64,000 nucleotides of DNA from Microscillaceae bacterium (GTDB lineage: Bacteria > Bacteroidota > Bacteroidia > Cytophagales > Microscillaceae): NCBI GenBank assembly GCA_025054775.1, contig JANWZA010000041.1:28540-92539 (forward strand), given 5' to 3'. A model generated the notes under the pieces. It saw only the letters and a list, made by a program, of their open reading frames with translations, was not told where the DNA came from and did no database searches. The position numbers and the translations under genes are program-made. Positions 24,010 to 33,027 of the stretch are shown one piece after another. Positions within the stretch are counted from its first letter, which is position 1. Every line of letters begins with the position of its first letter.

Positions 24010-26616
24010 ATGGCGAATGAATTAAACAGTATTGCCGAACTATTGCTCAGAGGAGGAAAGCGTGAAGAAGAACAGAGTTTCATAGAAAGTTTAGATTTGG
24101 ATAAAATACGCGAAATTACGTTCACGAGCATTCCTTATATTATTTTTATCATATTTTTGAGTATAACTGTTTCCTACTTGGTGCTAAGATACACTAAACC
24201 TATTTACGAGTCCTCTTCAGAACTGAAACTCTCTATCAAAAATGAGAAAGTATTAGCAGGTATAAGCGGGCAAGGGGTTAGTCCCTTTGGAAGTGGTGAT
24301 AAAAATGAATTCGCTAATTTGCAAGGAGAATTAGAGTTTATCAAATCAGAGGTTATGTGTGATGCCGTAAGCCAACGCATGAATCTCAACGTTTCGTATT
24401 TTGCTAAAGGAAATATCATCGATAACGAACTTTACACTCTCACTCCCTTTGAAGTTACTTATTACAATATCAAAAATACAAGTTTTTATGACTTTCCTAT
24501 CTCACTTTTTATTCTAAATGAGAAAAGTTATGAAATAAGTTATTTACAAGAAAGCAAACGAATTACGCATAGGAGTAACTTCGGCAAAAAAATAATAACT
24601 CCTGATTTTGAATTTATTATTAAGCTAAAACCTAAACCTCGTGCTTACCAAGAGCATAAAGATTTTTACTTTATTATTAACAGTCGCTTAGCACTTATCA
24701 ATTATTTGAGGAGAAATATTAGTGTAGGAATTACCAACCCCAATGCACGCATCATACAGATTGTTTTCAGAGATAGCAACCCCTTCAAGACTCGCGATAT
24801 TGTAAATGCTTTTGATAGTGTTTACATGGTAAAAAGTGTTGAAGAGAAAAATCAATCTAATATCCAACAAATACGTTTCATAGATAAACAAATGAAAACT
24901 TATGAGGACTCTATCATTTTCTATGAAACCCAGCTACAAAATTTTTTTGCCGATATTAAACTTGCCGAGCAGAAGAAAAAACATAATGATATAGATATCG
25001 ATAATATTGCTCAAAAGTTAGAAGAGTTGACTAGTAAGCGAATAGAACTAAACAAACAACTTGCTTTTTTGAAACAAATAGAAGATGCATTACAAAACAA
25101 GAACGCAGACCTCAAAGAAATTCTTACCTCTGCTTCTGCTTCATTAAACCAACAAGCTATCCTTACTTACCTTACACAAATAAGGCAGCTTATTCAAGAA
25201 AAGGAAATTCTGTTGCTTAAAGTAAAAAAAGGCTCTGATGCCTCTTACTTAAAGCAACTAGACAAACAGATTGCTGTAGTGCAAGATGAAATAAAAGAAA
25301 TTGCTACCTTAGGTAAAAAAGATTTATACAAACAATTAACAGATATTCAAGCAAAAATTGCACAATTAGAGGAAAAGCTTATCCTACCTGCCAATGAAAA
25401 AGATACCAAAAAAGAACGTGAATACAACCGTATCAAGCGTAAACGTGAGAGCTATGAAAAGTTATACGAAATGTATTATAATAGAAAGCTGGAAATTCAA
25501 ATCGCAGAGGCAGGTATAGTGCCTGAGTTTATTATTCTCTCGCCTGCTTTTCTGCCTAAAGCCCCCGTTTCTCCTAAAAAGTTCCTTTTTTACATGGTAG
25601 GTTTAGGAGGTGGTACCTTCATAGGATTATTAATTATTGTAGTAAAATATCTTATGCATAATACAATTACTAACCTTAAAGAATTAGAGAAATCCACCTC
25701 TGCCCCTATCTTGGGTATGATACCTGAATACAAACCCAATAGACATAGAAGAAGTGGAAGTGAGGAAAAACAGAAACCCGAACCACCTATGACATACTCA
25801 AGGTTAGTAGTACATAAAAATCCACGTTCACAGATTAACGAGTCCTTGCGAGCTATCCGTACTAATTTGGAATTTATGGTAGGCAAAGAACACAGCATAC
25901 ACAAAAGAAAATCCAAAACAGTTATCTCCGTAACTTCTACCATTAGTGGTGAAGGCAAAACTTTTGTTGCTGTAAATTTAGGTGGAATTATTGCCTCTAC
26001 TGAATTAAAGGTACTTGTTTTGGATTTAGATATGCGCAAACCCAAAGTACACCTCGCCTTTGAAGGAGGACATAATGAATGTGGAGCAAGTACGCTTATA
26101 ATTGGTAAATCAACTCTTGAAGAAAGTATACAACATACAGAAATAAACAACTTGAAGTTTATTGCGGCAGGGCCTCCTCCTCCTAATCCAGTAGAACTTA
26201 TCATGAGACAGGATTTTGATGAATTACTGGCTCAATTAAAAAGTATTTATGATGTAATTATCATAGATACTCCTCCCGTAGGACTAGTTACTGATGGTGT
26301 AGTAATTATGAAAAAAGTAGATATACCAATCTACGTAACTCGTTCCCATTATTCAAAAAAAGTGTTCGGTAAAAACATAGACCGACTCGTGCAACATCAT
26401 GATATTCGTAATCTAGGAGTAATATTTAATGCGTTCAAAGTACACTCAGCTGCTTATGGTTATGGCTATGGCTACTATGGCTACGGTTATGGCTATGGCT
26501 ATGGCTACGGTTATGGCTATGGCTATTATGAGGAGACGGATAACAGCAAAAGCACTGTAAAGAGAAAAACTGGTAAATGGATAAGAAAAACTAAAAAATT
26601 TTTGGGATTAGACTAA
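24010..26616 (+). CDS. Wzc-like polysaccharide co-polymerase and tyrosine kinase
   Basis: 868 residues. A Wzz-type chain-length domain with two membrane helices (near residues 37-58 and 518-540) surrounds a large periplasmic part with coiled coil (~285-490). The cytoplasmic BY-kinase has Walker A TISGEGKT (about 643-650), Walker A' LDLDMRKPK (~670) and Walker B IIIDTPPVG (~750). It ends with a Tyr-cluster tail at residues 816-840, 14 tyrosines in a Tyr-Gly repeat, the expected autophosphorylation site that tunes export. It starts 30 bases after the Wza-like gene and is followed 29 bases on by an esterase. No glycosyltransferases are nearby, so the sugar-building genes lie elsewhere. Confidence 0.93.
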   Translation: MANELNSIAELLLRGGKREEEQSFIESLDLDKIREITFTSIPYIIFIIFLSITVSYLVLRYTKPIYESSSELKLSIKNEKVLAGISGQGVSPFGSGDKNEFANLQGELEFIKSEVMCDAVSQRMNLNVSYFAKGNIIDNELYTLTPFEVTYYNIKNTSFYDFPISLFILNEKSYEISYLQESKRITHRSNFGKKIITPDFEFIIKLKPKPRAYQEHKDFYFIINSRLALINYLRRNISVGITNPNARIIQIVFRDSNPFKTRDIVNAFDSVYMVKSVEEKNQSNIQQIRFIDKQMKTYEDSIIFYETQLQNFFADIKLAEQKKKHNDIDIDNIAQKLEELTSKRIELNKQLAFLKQIEDALQNKNADLKEILTSASASLNQQAILTYLTQIRQLIQEKEILLLKVKKGSDASYLKQLDKQIAVVQDEIKEIATLGKKDLYKQLTDIQAKIAQLEEKLILPANEKDTKKEREYNRIKRKRESYEKLYEMYYNRKLEIQIAEAGIVPEFIILSPAFLPKAPVSPKKFLFYMVGLGGGTFIGLLIIVVKYLMHNTITNLKELEKSTSAPILGMIPEYKPNRHRRSGSEEKQKPEPPMTYSRLVVHKNPRSQINESLRAIRTNLEFMVGKEHSIHKRKSKTVISVTSTISGEGKTFVAVNLGGIIASTELKVLVLDLDMRKPKVHLAFEGGHNECGASTLIIGKSTLEESIQHTEINNLKFIAAGPPPPNPVELIMRQDFDELLAQLKSIYDVIIIDTPPVGLVTDGVVIMKKVDIPIYVTRSHYSKKVFGKNIDRLVQHHDIRNLGVIFNAFKVHSAAYGYGYGYYGYGYGYGYGYGYGYGYYEETDNSKSTVKRKTGKWIRKTKKFLGLD
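26455..26529 (+). repeat. Tyr-Gly coding hexanucleotide repeat
   Basis: 25 codons of alternating TAT/TAC and GGC/GGT inside the kinase gene, basically a 6-base GGCTAT repeat with small interruptions. Gain or loss of a unit keeps the frame, so length changes would vary the number of phosphorylatable tyrosines. Confidence 0.85.
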
Positions 26617-26645
26617 TTCAAAAAAATCATCAATCTATATAAATT

Positions 26646-27512
26646 ATGCTTGTACTCTCTTTTATTACTATTCTCTCCTCATTTTATTTTTTCAAAAAAG
26701 CTAATACCTTATCAATGTTGCCTCAAATAGAAGCCAAGTTGTATTCTAAATATTTGCGACGAAGTGTAAAATACACTATCATCTTACCTTATAATTATGA
26801 GCGAAACCTTCAAGAGAAGTATCCTGTACTTTATTTGAACGATGGGCAAGACTTGGAAAAACTGCAAATGCAAACTGTTCTCCAAAAATTATATACCGAG
26901 AAAGCTATTCCTCCTCTTATTTTGGTAGCTATCCATGCTAATAAAAACCGTATCCAAGAATATGGTACTGCCTCGCAACCTGATTATGCTAAACGTGGAG
27001 CAAAAGCCTATCTTTATACACAATTTATACTGAAAGAGCTTGTGCCGACTATTCAAAAGAAATATCGTTCTTATACTGAACCTGAATATAATTTCTTTGC
27101 AGGTTTCTCACTCGGCGGGCTTTCAGCTATCGATATTGTGTGGGCTAATCCACACAAATTTTCTAAAGTGGGCGTATTTTCAGGTTCACTATGGTGGCGT
27201 AGCAAGCCTTACGAAGAAGGCTATGAAGAAGACAAAGACCGAATAATGCACCAGATTATTCGTAAGAGTGAGCACAAGCCCAAACTTAAATTTTGGTTTC
27301 AAGCAGGTACAGAAGACGAAACCGAAGACCGAAACAACAACGGTGTCATTGATGCGATTGATGATACATTAGACCTTATGAAAGAATTAGAAAAAAAAGG
27401 CTACCAACGAGATATAGATTTTACTTATTTAGAGGTACAAGGTGGAAAACACGACCCACAGACTTGGGGCCAAGCTATGCCTTTTTTCTTAAAATGGTTG
27501 TTTGAAAAATAA
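26646..27512 (+). CDS. Putative esterase (alpha/beta hydrolase, YieL/Fes-like)
   Basis: 288 residues. An N-terminal hydrophobic segment (VLSFITILSSFYFF) suggests export or a membrane anchor. Family features: YTIILPYNYERNLQEKYPVLYLNDGQD, then the nucleophile elbow FFAGFSLGGLSAID (GxSxGG) and FSKVGVFSGSLWW. The late His is likely in GGKHDPQTWGQAM. A segment DRNNNGVIDAIDD near residue 232 resembles a calcium-binding loop. As the third gene of the export operon it may trim acyl groups on the polysaccharide or cell-surface ligands; that is inference from position. Confidence 0.82.
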   Translation: MLVLSFITILSSFYFFKKANTLSMLPQIEAKLYSKYLRRSVKYTIILPYNYERNLQEKYPVLYLNDGQDLEKLQMQTVLQKLYTEKAIPPLILVAIHANKNRIQEYGTASQPDYAKRGAKAYLYTQFILKELVPTIQKKYRSYTEPEYNFFAGFSLGGLSAIDIVWANPHKFSKVGVFSGSLWWRSKPYEEGYEEDKDRIMHQIIRKSEHKPKLKFWFQAGTEDETEDRNNNGVIDAIDDTLDLMKELEKKGYQRDIDFTYLEVQGGKHDPQTWGQAMPFFLKWLFEK

Positions 27513-27531
27513 ACAACAACACCCCAAAACT

Positions 27532-27554
27532 CTCCTTTCTTTTTAAGAAAGGAG
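27532..27554. terminator. Bidirectional hairpin between convergent genes
   Basis: CTCCTTTCTT pairs perfectly with AAGAAAGGAG over a 3-base loop, 20 bases after the esterase stop and 53 bases past the hemA stop. No long U run follows on either side, so strength is uncertain, but the position suits both transcripts. Confidence 0.6.
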
Positions 27555-27606
27555 TAGACTTTCTCAGATAAGCAAACAAAATATTTTGTGTTTTTATCCT
27601 ACTATG

Positions 27607-28878
27607 TTAGCCTAATTCACTAACCTTTTCCAAATTAAACAAATCATGTAATACTTCAATAAGCGTTTCGGCTTCTCCACGCTTGCAAGCATTTTTTAGT
27701 TGAATAGCAGGCTGTTTAATAATCTTCTGCATCATGCTTTTGGTAATGCTATCTATTTTTTGTACCTCTTCTGGGCTAAGGTTTTTGGCATAACGTGCTA
27801 ACTCCTCACGGCGAATTTGCTCTAAGGCATTTTTGAACTTCTGCAAAGTAGGTGAAATTTCCATCTCTTTTACCCACTCACTCAATTCCGCAAAACTTTG
27901 CTCAATAATTTGTTCTACCTGTGGAATAGCACGCAAACGCATTTCTAAATTTTGTGTGGCTTTATTATGAATGCTATCTATATTGTAAAGCTCAATATGT
28001 TTCAAATTAGCCGTTTGGGGTTCAATACTTCGCGGTACAGATAAATCAATCAAATACTTATAATTTGTCATACCTAAACTTTTCAACTTTTCATAAGTAA
28101 TAAATGGCTCTGCTGTCGCAATAGAGGAGATGATGATATCGTGGCCTTGGATGGCCTGCCACACCTGCTCAAAGGGAATAACGTGGGCGTTACATTCTTT
28201 TGCCAACTGCTCGGCTTTGGCAAAGGTACGATTACAAATGCTAATATTTTTTACAAAACTATTTTCAAAATTTCGGCATACATCAGCTCCTATTTCTCCT
28301 AAACCTAAAACCAGTACCTTAGGGTTACTAATTCTTTCGGCTAATTCCTCTACTAACTCTACTGTAGCATAGGAAACTGAAGCCGCCCCACTACGAAAGT
28401 TAGTTTCCTGGACCACGCGCTTATTTGCAAAAAAGATACTATGCAACAAACGATGTAAAAACGGACCTGCCGCATTCAAATCAGCAGATAGTTGATAGGC
28501 TTGTTTTACTTGGTTAATAATTTGCATATCACCTACTACTTGCGACTCCAAGCCTAGTGCCACACGATACAAATGCTTTGCCGTTTCCTGCCAATTATTT
28601 AGTTCAGTGAAAAAATTGTCTATACAAATATTTTGTCTATCTATTTGCTTAATACAGATGATTTGATTGATAATCTCTTTGAAGTAGTTATAGGGGGAGG
28701 CATAATAAATTTCAGTACGGTTACAGGTAGAGAGTACTAGTATATCCTGAATATCAGGAAGTTGCATTAAATTTTGTATTAATTCTTGGCTATGTTGTGC
28801 AGATAAAGCTACCGCATCACGGACTTCTAAAATAGCAGTTTTGTAAGATAACGCTAACGCCTTAAAATGAATTTGCAT
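27607..28878 (-). CDS. hemA: Glutamyl-tRNA reductase
   Basis: 423 residues, the first enzyme of C5-pathway tetrapyrrole synthesis. Catalytic Cys52 is in VLSTCNRTEIYY; GLESQVVGDMQIINQVKQAY and ANKRVVQETNFRSGAASVSYATVEL follow, then the NADPH-binding LVLGLGEIGADVCRNF and the C-terminal dimerisation helix region with the family DUF (LARYAKNLSPEE). It lies alone on the minus strand, with lipA upstream 191 bases away. Identity is firm. Confidence 0.97.
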   Translation of the reverse strand: MQIHFKALALSYKTAILEVRDAVALSAQHSQELIQNLMQLPDIQDILVLSTCNRTEIYYASPYNYFKEIINQIICIKQIDRQNICIDNFFTELNNWQETAKHLYRVALGLESQVVGDMQIINQVKQAYQLSADLNAAGPFLHRLLHSIFFANKRVVQETNFRSGAASVSYATVELVEELAERISNPKVLVLGLGEIGADVCRNFENSFVKNISICNRTFAKAEQLAKECNAHVIPFEQVWQAIQGHDIIISSIATAEPFITYEKLKSLGMTNYKYLIDLSVPRSIEPQTANLKHIELYNIDSIHNKATQNLEMRLRAIPQVEQIIEQSFAELSEWVKEMEISPTLQKFKNALEQIRREELARYAKNLSPEEVQKIDSITKSMMQKIIKQPAIQLKNACKRGEAETLIEVLHDLFNLEKVSELG

Positions 28879-29069
28879 AATTCTATAATTAAGTTTGGCT
28901 ACAAAAATAACATCTCAAAATGGATTTTTGTGCATTGTTTTTTCAATTTATATTGGTTCTAAATTAGCTACCAATAGTTCTTTTTTTCAATGCTTCCTCA
29001 AAAATATCCAAATCCTCGCTTGTAGCCAATGACTTTAGCTCATGCTAAAATATGATTTTTATCAGTTTT

Positions 29070-29927
29070 TTACAAAACGTGCTTTTCTGCATGGTATGAA
29101 CTACGTACTAAAGCACCACTCTCTACAAAACGGAAGCCTTTTTGAAGTCCAATCTCTTCGTATTTCTTAAAAGTCTCAGGGTGGATAAAAGCTTGTACAG
29201 GCAAATGCTCTTTGGTTGGTTGGAGGTATTGCCCGATAGTCATCACTTGGCAACCTACAGCGAGCAAATCGTCCATAGTTTGAAGGACTTCGGTCTCGGT
29301 CTCACCCAGCCCTAACATAATACCTGACTTAGCACGTATGCCTGCTTGAGCTACTTGTTTCAGTACTGAGAGGCTTCGGTCATAGTCCGAGTTGCGGCGC
29401 ACTTTGCGTGTGAGTCTTCTTATAGTTTCAATATTGTGTGAAATTACGTTTGGCTTTTGGTCAATAACTCTTTGAATACATTCGGCTTTGCCCTTGAAGT
29501 CAGGAATAAGGACTTCTATGGTAGTGTTTGGGTTCAATTCTTTGACTTTGGCAATCGTTACTGCCCAAAATTCAGCACCGTAGTCAGGTAAGTCATCTCT
29601 ATCTACCGAAGTAATTACGCAATGTTTTAATTGCATAAGTTGAATAGATTTAGCCACTTCTAGGGGTTCATTCCAATTCACGGCTTGGGGCTTTCCTGTT
29701 TTTACGGCACAAAAGCGACAAGCTCGCGTGCAAATATCACCTAAAATCATAAAGGTAGCTGTACCATTGCCCCAACACTCGGCTTTATTAGGGCATTTAC
29801 CACTTTCGCAAATAGTATGTAAGCCGTGAGACTCTACAATTCTTTTTACTTCTTTATAGGTATTGCCTGATGGTAGTTTTATTTTAAGCCATTCAGGTTT
29901 ACGAAGTACTGTTGTGGTCGTTTCCAT
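29070..29927 (-). CDS. lipA: Lipoyl synthase
   Basis: 285 residues. A radical SAM enzyme that inserts sulfur into octanoyl-lipoyl domains. First iron-sulfur cluster: CESGKCPNKAECW; radical SAM cluster: CTRACRFCAVKTGKP; C-terminal RSSYHAEK supplies the Ser ligand. LPDYGAEFWAVTI and GIMLGLGETETEV complete the pattern. Stands alone on the minus strand. Identity is firm. Confidence 0.97.
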   Translation of the reverse strand: METTTTVLRKPEWLKIKLPSGNTYKEVKRIVESHGLHTICESGKCPNKAECWGNGTATFMILGDICTRACRFCAVKTGKPQAVNWNEPLEVAKSIQLMQLKHCVITSVDRDDLPDYGAEFWAVTIAKVKELNPNTTIEVLIPDFKGKAECIQRVIDQKPNVISHNIETIRRLTRKVRRNSDYDRSLSVLKQVAQAGIRAKSGIMLGLGETETEVLQTMDDLLAVGCQVMTIGQYLQPTKEHLPVQAFIHPETFKKYEEIGLQKGFRFVESGALVRSSYHAEKHVL

Positions 29928-30749
29928 CAGAAAAGTTTTTTTATGAAGGCTATATTTTGAAGTAATTTCATTACAAATTTATGTAAAAAACTTCAACAAG
30001 GGGCATTTTTTTTCAACTCTCTTAAATTCACATCATGTTTTGATTGCTAACCAATCAGCAGTGGTTTAGAATGTATGATAGTGGTAATTTCTATGGTGAA
30101 ACATAATTTTAACAGAATTATTTTTTTTGTAAAAACAAGTGTTCTTTCGGACTAATCGTTTGTTTGGGGCTTGCAAGCAAGTACTTACGCTTTCCATTTA
30201 CTATATAAGCCTTACCGAACACTCGCCACAAATACCTTCCAATTGTCAGTATACAATACGCATCTATTTGCAAATGTTTGAGCCTCTCGTAAAGTTTCCT
30301 GACCATACAAGGCCATTCCCTTACCCTATCACATAAGCCAACATCTTGTCCGTTGCAAGAGCATAGGCATACACTATCTGTCTTTTTAGCGTTTTTACCC
30401 TACATTTAGGCTACAACTCATATTTGCACATTATGATAACGCCTCAATTTTGGCTCAAATAGGCTTGCTCTACCACTTACAGGAGTATACGTAAAGCCGA
30501 AAAAGAATGAATTGTAGGAACTCTAAAATTGCTTCTCATAATTTCTACGCAAAAAGTTTTAGGTTCTGTCTTTTTTACGAACATTTTTACTACCTTTGTT
30601 CCAAGACAATCAAAGCAGTTACTTTTATCGTTACTTGATGCATAACGCAAAAATAAAAAAGCATTATTTATTTCGCCAAATGTCATTATACATTTAAGAC
30701 TAAAACCTCAAAAATTGTTTACCAAATCTTCATAGTTCAAATTCAAAAT
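29928..30749. other. Intergenic region holding a second IS1-like remnant
   Basis: Between lipA and htrA, divergently transcribed. Nearly all explained by the decayed element at 30061-30703. The ~130 bases next to lipA contain only AT-rich leader sequence. Confidence 0.6.
30061..30703 (-). mobile_element. Decayed IS1-family element (copy B), nearly full length
   Basis: The element reads on the minus strand. Its right end (low coordinate) starts GTGGTTTAGAATGTATGATA and its left end (near 30703) carries the matching but worn TTAGTCTTAAATG. Transposase pieces appear in several frames: the N-terminal region around 30686-30480 (KSNCFDCLGTKVVK), a DDE-domain stretch reading VYAYALATDKMLAYVIG near 30390-30340, the InsB phrase RKLYERLKHLQIDAYC near 30300-30240, and the C-terminal region to about 30120. 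At least four frame changes and several stops. Larger than copies A and C, so it best represents the parent element. Confidence 0.8.
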
Positions 30750-32213
30750 ATGATACGTATGAAACTAACTCCGCAAAAATTGATAATTTTATGCTTTATA
30801 GCAGGTATACTAGGGGCAGGCGTATTCCAAGTTGGGTATAGTCTGTTTACACAAGAATCTCAACGTAATCCCAAACTTCCTGAGGTAACCTCTTCCTCTC
30901 AGGAGGTAAAGAAACTTACTAAAACAGAAGTTACTTCGGTAATAGATTTTACACTTGCCTCTTCGTTAAGCACTCCGAGTGTGGTTTTTATTAAAACGGT
31001 GAGTGAGTTTGAACCTACAAGTATTTTTGACTTATACTTTGGTGGTGGCACACGTCGGTCTGTGGGTACGGGCTCGGGAGTTATCTTTTCACAAGATGGT
31101 TATATTGTAACTAATTACCACGTGATAGAAAATGCAGATAAAATTGAGATAATTCATAATAAGAAGAGCTACATTGCTAAAATTATAGGTACGGATCCAT
31201 CCTCTGATTTAGCAATTTTGAAAATAGATGCCAAAAATTTACCTGCTATCAAATTAGGACGTTCCAAAGATTTACAAGTAGGGGAATGGGTAATTGCCGT
31301 AGGCAATCCATTTAACCTTACTTCTACGGTTACGGCAGGTATCGTGAGTGCCAAAGGGCGAAATATTCAAATTTTGGGAGGGCAATTTCCTATAGAAAGC
31401 TTTATCCAAACGGATGCTGCTATCAATCCTGGTAATAGTGGGGGGGCTTTGGTGAATATCAAAGGTGAGTTAGTAGGCATCAATACAGCTATTCTCTCTA
31501 AAACAGGCTCTTATACGGGTTATGGTTTTGCTGTACCTGTGGATATTGTAGCCAAAATTTTTAATGATATTGTGCAATACGGTAAGGTGCAAAAAGCATT
31601 TTCAGGCATAGAAGTAAGCGATTTAGACTCTAAACTAGCTAAACAATTAGGCATAGATACTGAAGATTTGCAGGGGGCTGTTGTTATTGACGTACAGCGT
31701 GGTAGTTCGGCGGCAAAGGCAGGTATCCAAGAGGGAGATGTAATTATTAAAATTAACCAAGAACCCATTGAAGGAAAAAGTAATTTTGATGAGCAAATGA
31801 GCTATTACAGACCAGGCGATAAAGTGAAAATTACCTACAAACGTGGCAAACAAATATTAGAGACACAATTACTACTCACTAATCAAGATGGGACGACGAG
31901 CATTACCAAAAGCCAAACTTACTTTTCGGAATTTTTAGGTGCAGAATTAGAGCCGCTTTCTAAAATAGAACGCGAAAGATATTCACTAAATCGCGGTGTA
32001 CGCATAGGGCGTATTCGGGGTGGTATTTTTGGTAGAATGGCAAATCACTTCGGCTTGCGTGAAGGTTTTATCATTACTAGCATTAATCGCAACCCTGTAA
32101 GTACTCCCACAGAAGTGGAAGAGGCTTTTCGCAATTCAGAGGGGAATTATATTATAGAAGGTATACATCCAAACGGATCGCGTCAAATTTTGCAATTTTA
32201 TTACTCTCGTTAG
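30750..32213 (+). CDS. HtrA/DegP-type serine protease with PDZ domains
   Basis: 487 residues, periplasmic quality-control protease. An N-terminal anchor or signal (LIILCFIAGILGAGVFQVGYS) is followed by a trypsin-like domain with the triad His124 (TNYHVIEN), Asp153 (SSDLAILK) and Ser230 (NPGNSGGAL). One clear PDZ domain (~285-370, GAVVIDVQRGSSAAKAGIQEGDVIIKI) and a second, shorter one to the end. Start at the first ATG; an alternative is ATG three codons later (MKLTPQK). Its stop overlaps the stop of the convergent hydrolase gene by 4 bases. Confidence 0.93.
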   Translation: MIRMKLTPQKLIILCFIAGILGAGVFQVGYSLFTQESQRNPKLPEVTSSSQEVKKLTKTEVTSVIDFTLASSLSTPSVVFIKTVSEFEPTSIFDLYFGGGTRRSVGTGSGVIFSQDGYIVTNYHVIENADKIEIIHNKKSYIAKIIGTDPSSDLAILKIDAKNLPAIKLGRSKDLQVGEWVIAVGNPFNLTSTVTAGIVSAKGRNIQILGGQFPIESFIQTDAAINPGNSGGALVNIKGELVGINTAILSKTGSYTGYGFAVPVDIVAKIFNDIVQYGKVQKAFSGIEVSDLDSKLAKQLGIDTEDLQGAVVIDVQRGSSAAKAGIQEGDVIIKINQEPIEGKSNFDEQMSYYRPGDKVKITYKRGKQILETQLLLTNQDGTTSITKSQTYFSEFLGAELEPLSKIERERYSLNRGVRIGRIRGGIFGRMANHFGLREGFIITSINRNPVSTPTEVEEAFRNSEGNYIIEGIHPNGSRQILQFYYSR

Positions 32214-33016
32214 GCTGAAAGCCACTGCTCAATTTCCTTAGTAGTTTCAGGAATTGCCTCTAAATTGAGAGTATGCCCCTTGCGACCTATCACCTTCACA
32301 CGAGCTTTTTGCATAGCAACAGCAATATCACGGTGCATGTTAGGCGTACAGAGAAAATCCTCTTCACCTGCTAAAAGCAAAGTGGGGGTTTTAACTGAAA
32401 CAATATCTCGTAGGTAATTTCCACTCTCTTCGGTGGCTTGCATAAGTTTTTGTAAACGTGTGATAGAGGGTGGATTTTCTTTACGTAATTCTTTTAGCTT
32501 TTCAATTGGAATAATAGGCTTCTCAAAGTAGGATTTGCCTAAAACATGGGGAAGCATCACATCAAGCAGTAGGTCATAGCCACCTACAGCTAAGGCACGT
32601 TTCCAAGAGTAGCTAATTGCTTCAAAGAAAGGTGGTTTGTGGGCAAATGCTGACATGAGAACGGCTTTGTTGATTGACTGCGGATAGTGCTTCAAAATGC
32701 GTAAAGCTACTGCCGAGCCGTAGGAAATCCCTACTAAATTGATAACAGGACATTCTAAAAACTTTGCTAAATTCATTACATCTTGGGCATGGTGCTCAAA
32801 ACTGCGGTGCTTTTCTGCCTCATCAGATTTACCTTGGAAAATAAGGTCTAGTAGTAAAATGTTGTATTTTTGGCTGAATTTAGGCACATAGGCATGCCAA
32901 GCCATGGTAGTTTGTGTTAATCCACCTAAAAAGAGAATAGTTTGAGTAGCAGTTGGGTGCTTAAAATATTCATAGTGCATTTGGTAGCCGTCGGTAGTTT
33001 TGAAAAAAGTTTCCAT
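32210..33016 (-). CDS. Alpha/beta hydrolase
   Basis: 268 residues of the alpha/beta hydrolase fold. The nucleophile elbow is VGISYGSAVAL (GxSxG), the oxyanion region ILFLGGLTQTTMAW, the acid in LLLAGEEDFLC and the late His in IGRKGHTLNLEA. No signal peptide; cytosolic. Substrate unknown: relatives include haloperoxidase-like, ester and C-C bond hydrolases. It lies 11 bases after the unknown gene 33028-34128, so the two are likely co-transcribed. Confidence 0.85.
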   Translation of the reverse strand: METFFKTTDGYQMHYEYFKHPTATQTILFLGGLTQTTMAWHAYVPKFSQKYNILLLDLIFQGKSDEAEKHRSFEHHAQDVMNLAKFLECPVINLVGISYGSAVALRILKHYPQSINKAVLMSAFAHKPPFFEAISYSWKRALAVGGYDLLLDVMLPHVLGKSYFEKPIIPIEKLKELRKENPPSITRLQKLMQATEESGNYLRDIVSVKTPTLLLAGEEDFLCTPNMHRDIAVAMQKARVKVIGRKGHTLNLEAIPETTKEIEQWLSA

Positions 33017-33027
33017 GGGCTTGTAAG

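Noticed and set aside
30118..30306. 62-residue minus-strand frame as a gene (and a similar one at 30477-30686)
   Set aside because: Both are pieces of the transposase in IS1 copy B, in different frames of one decayed gene.
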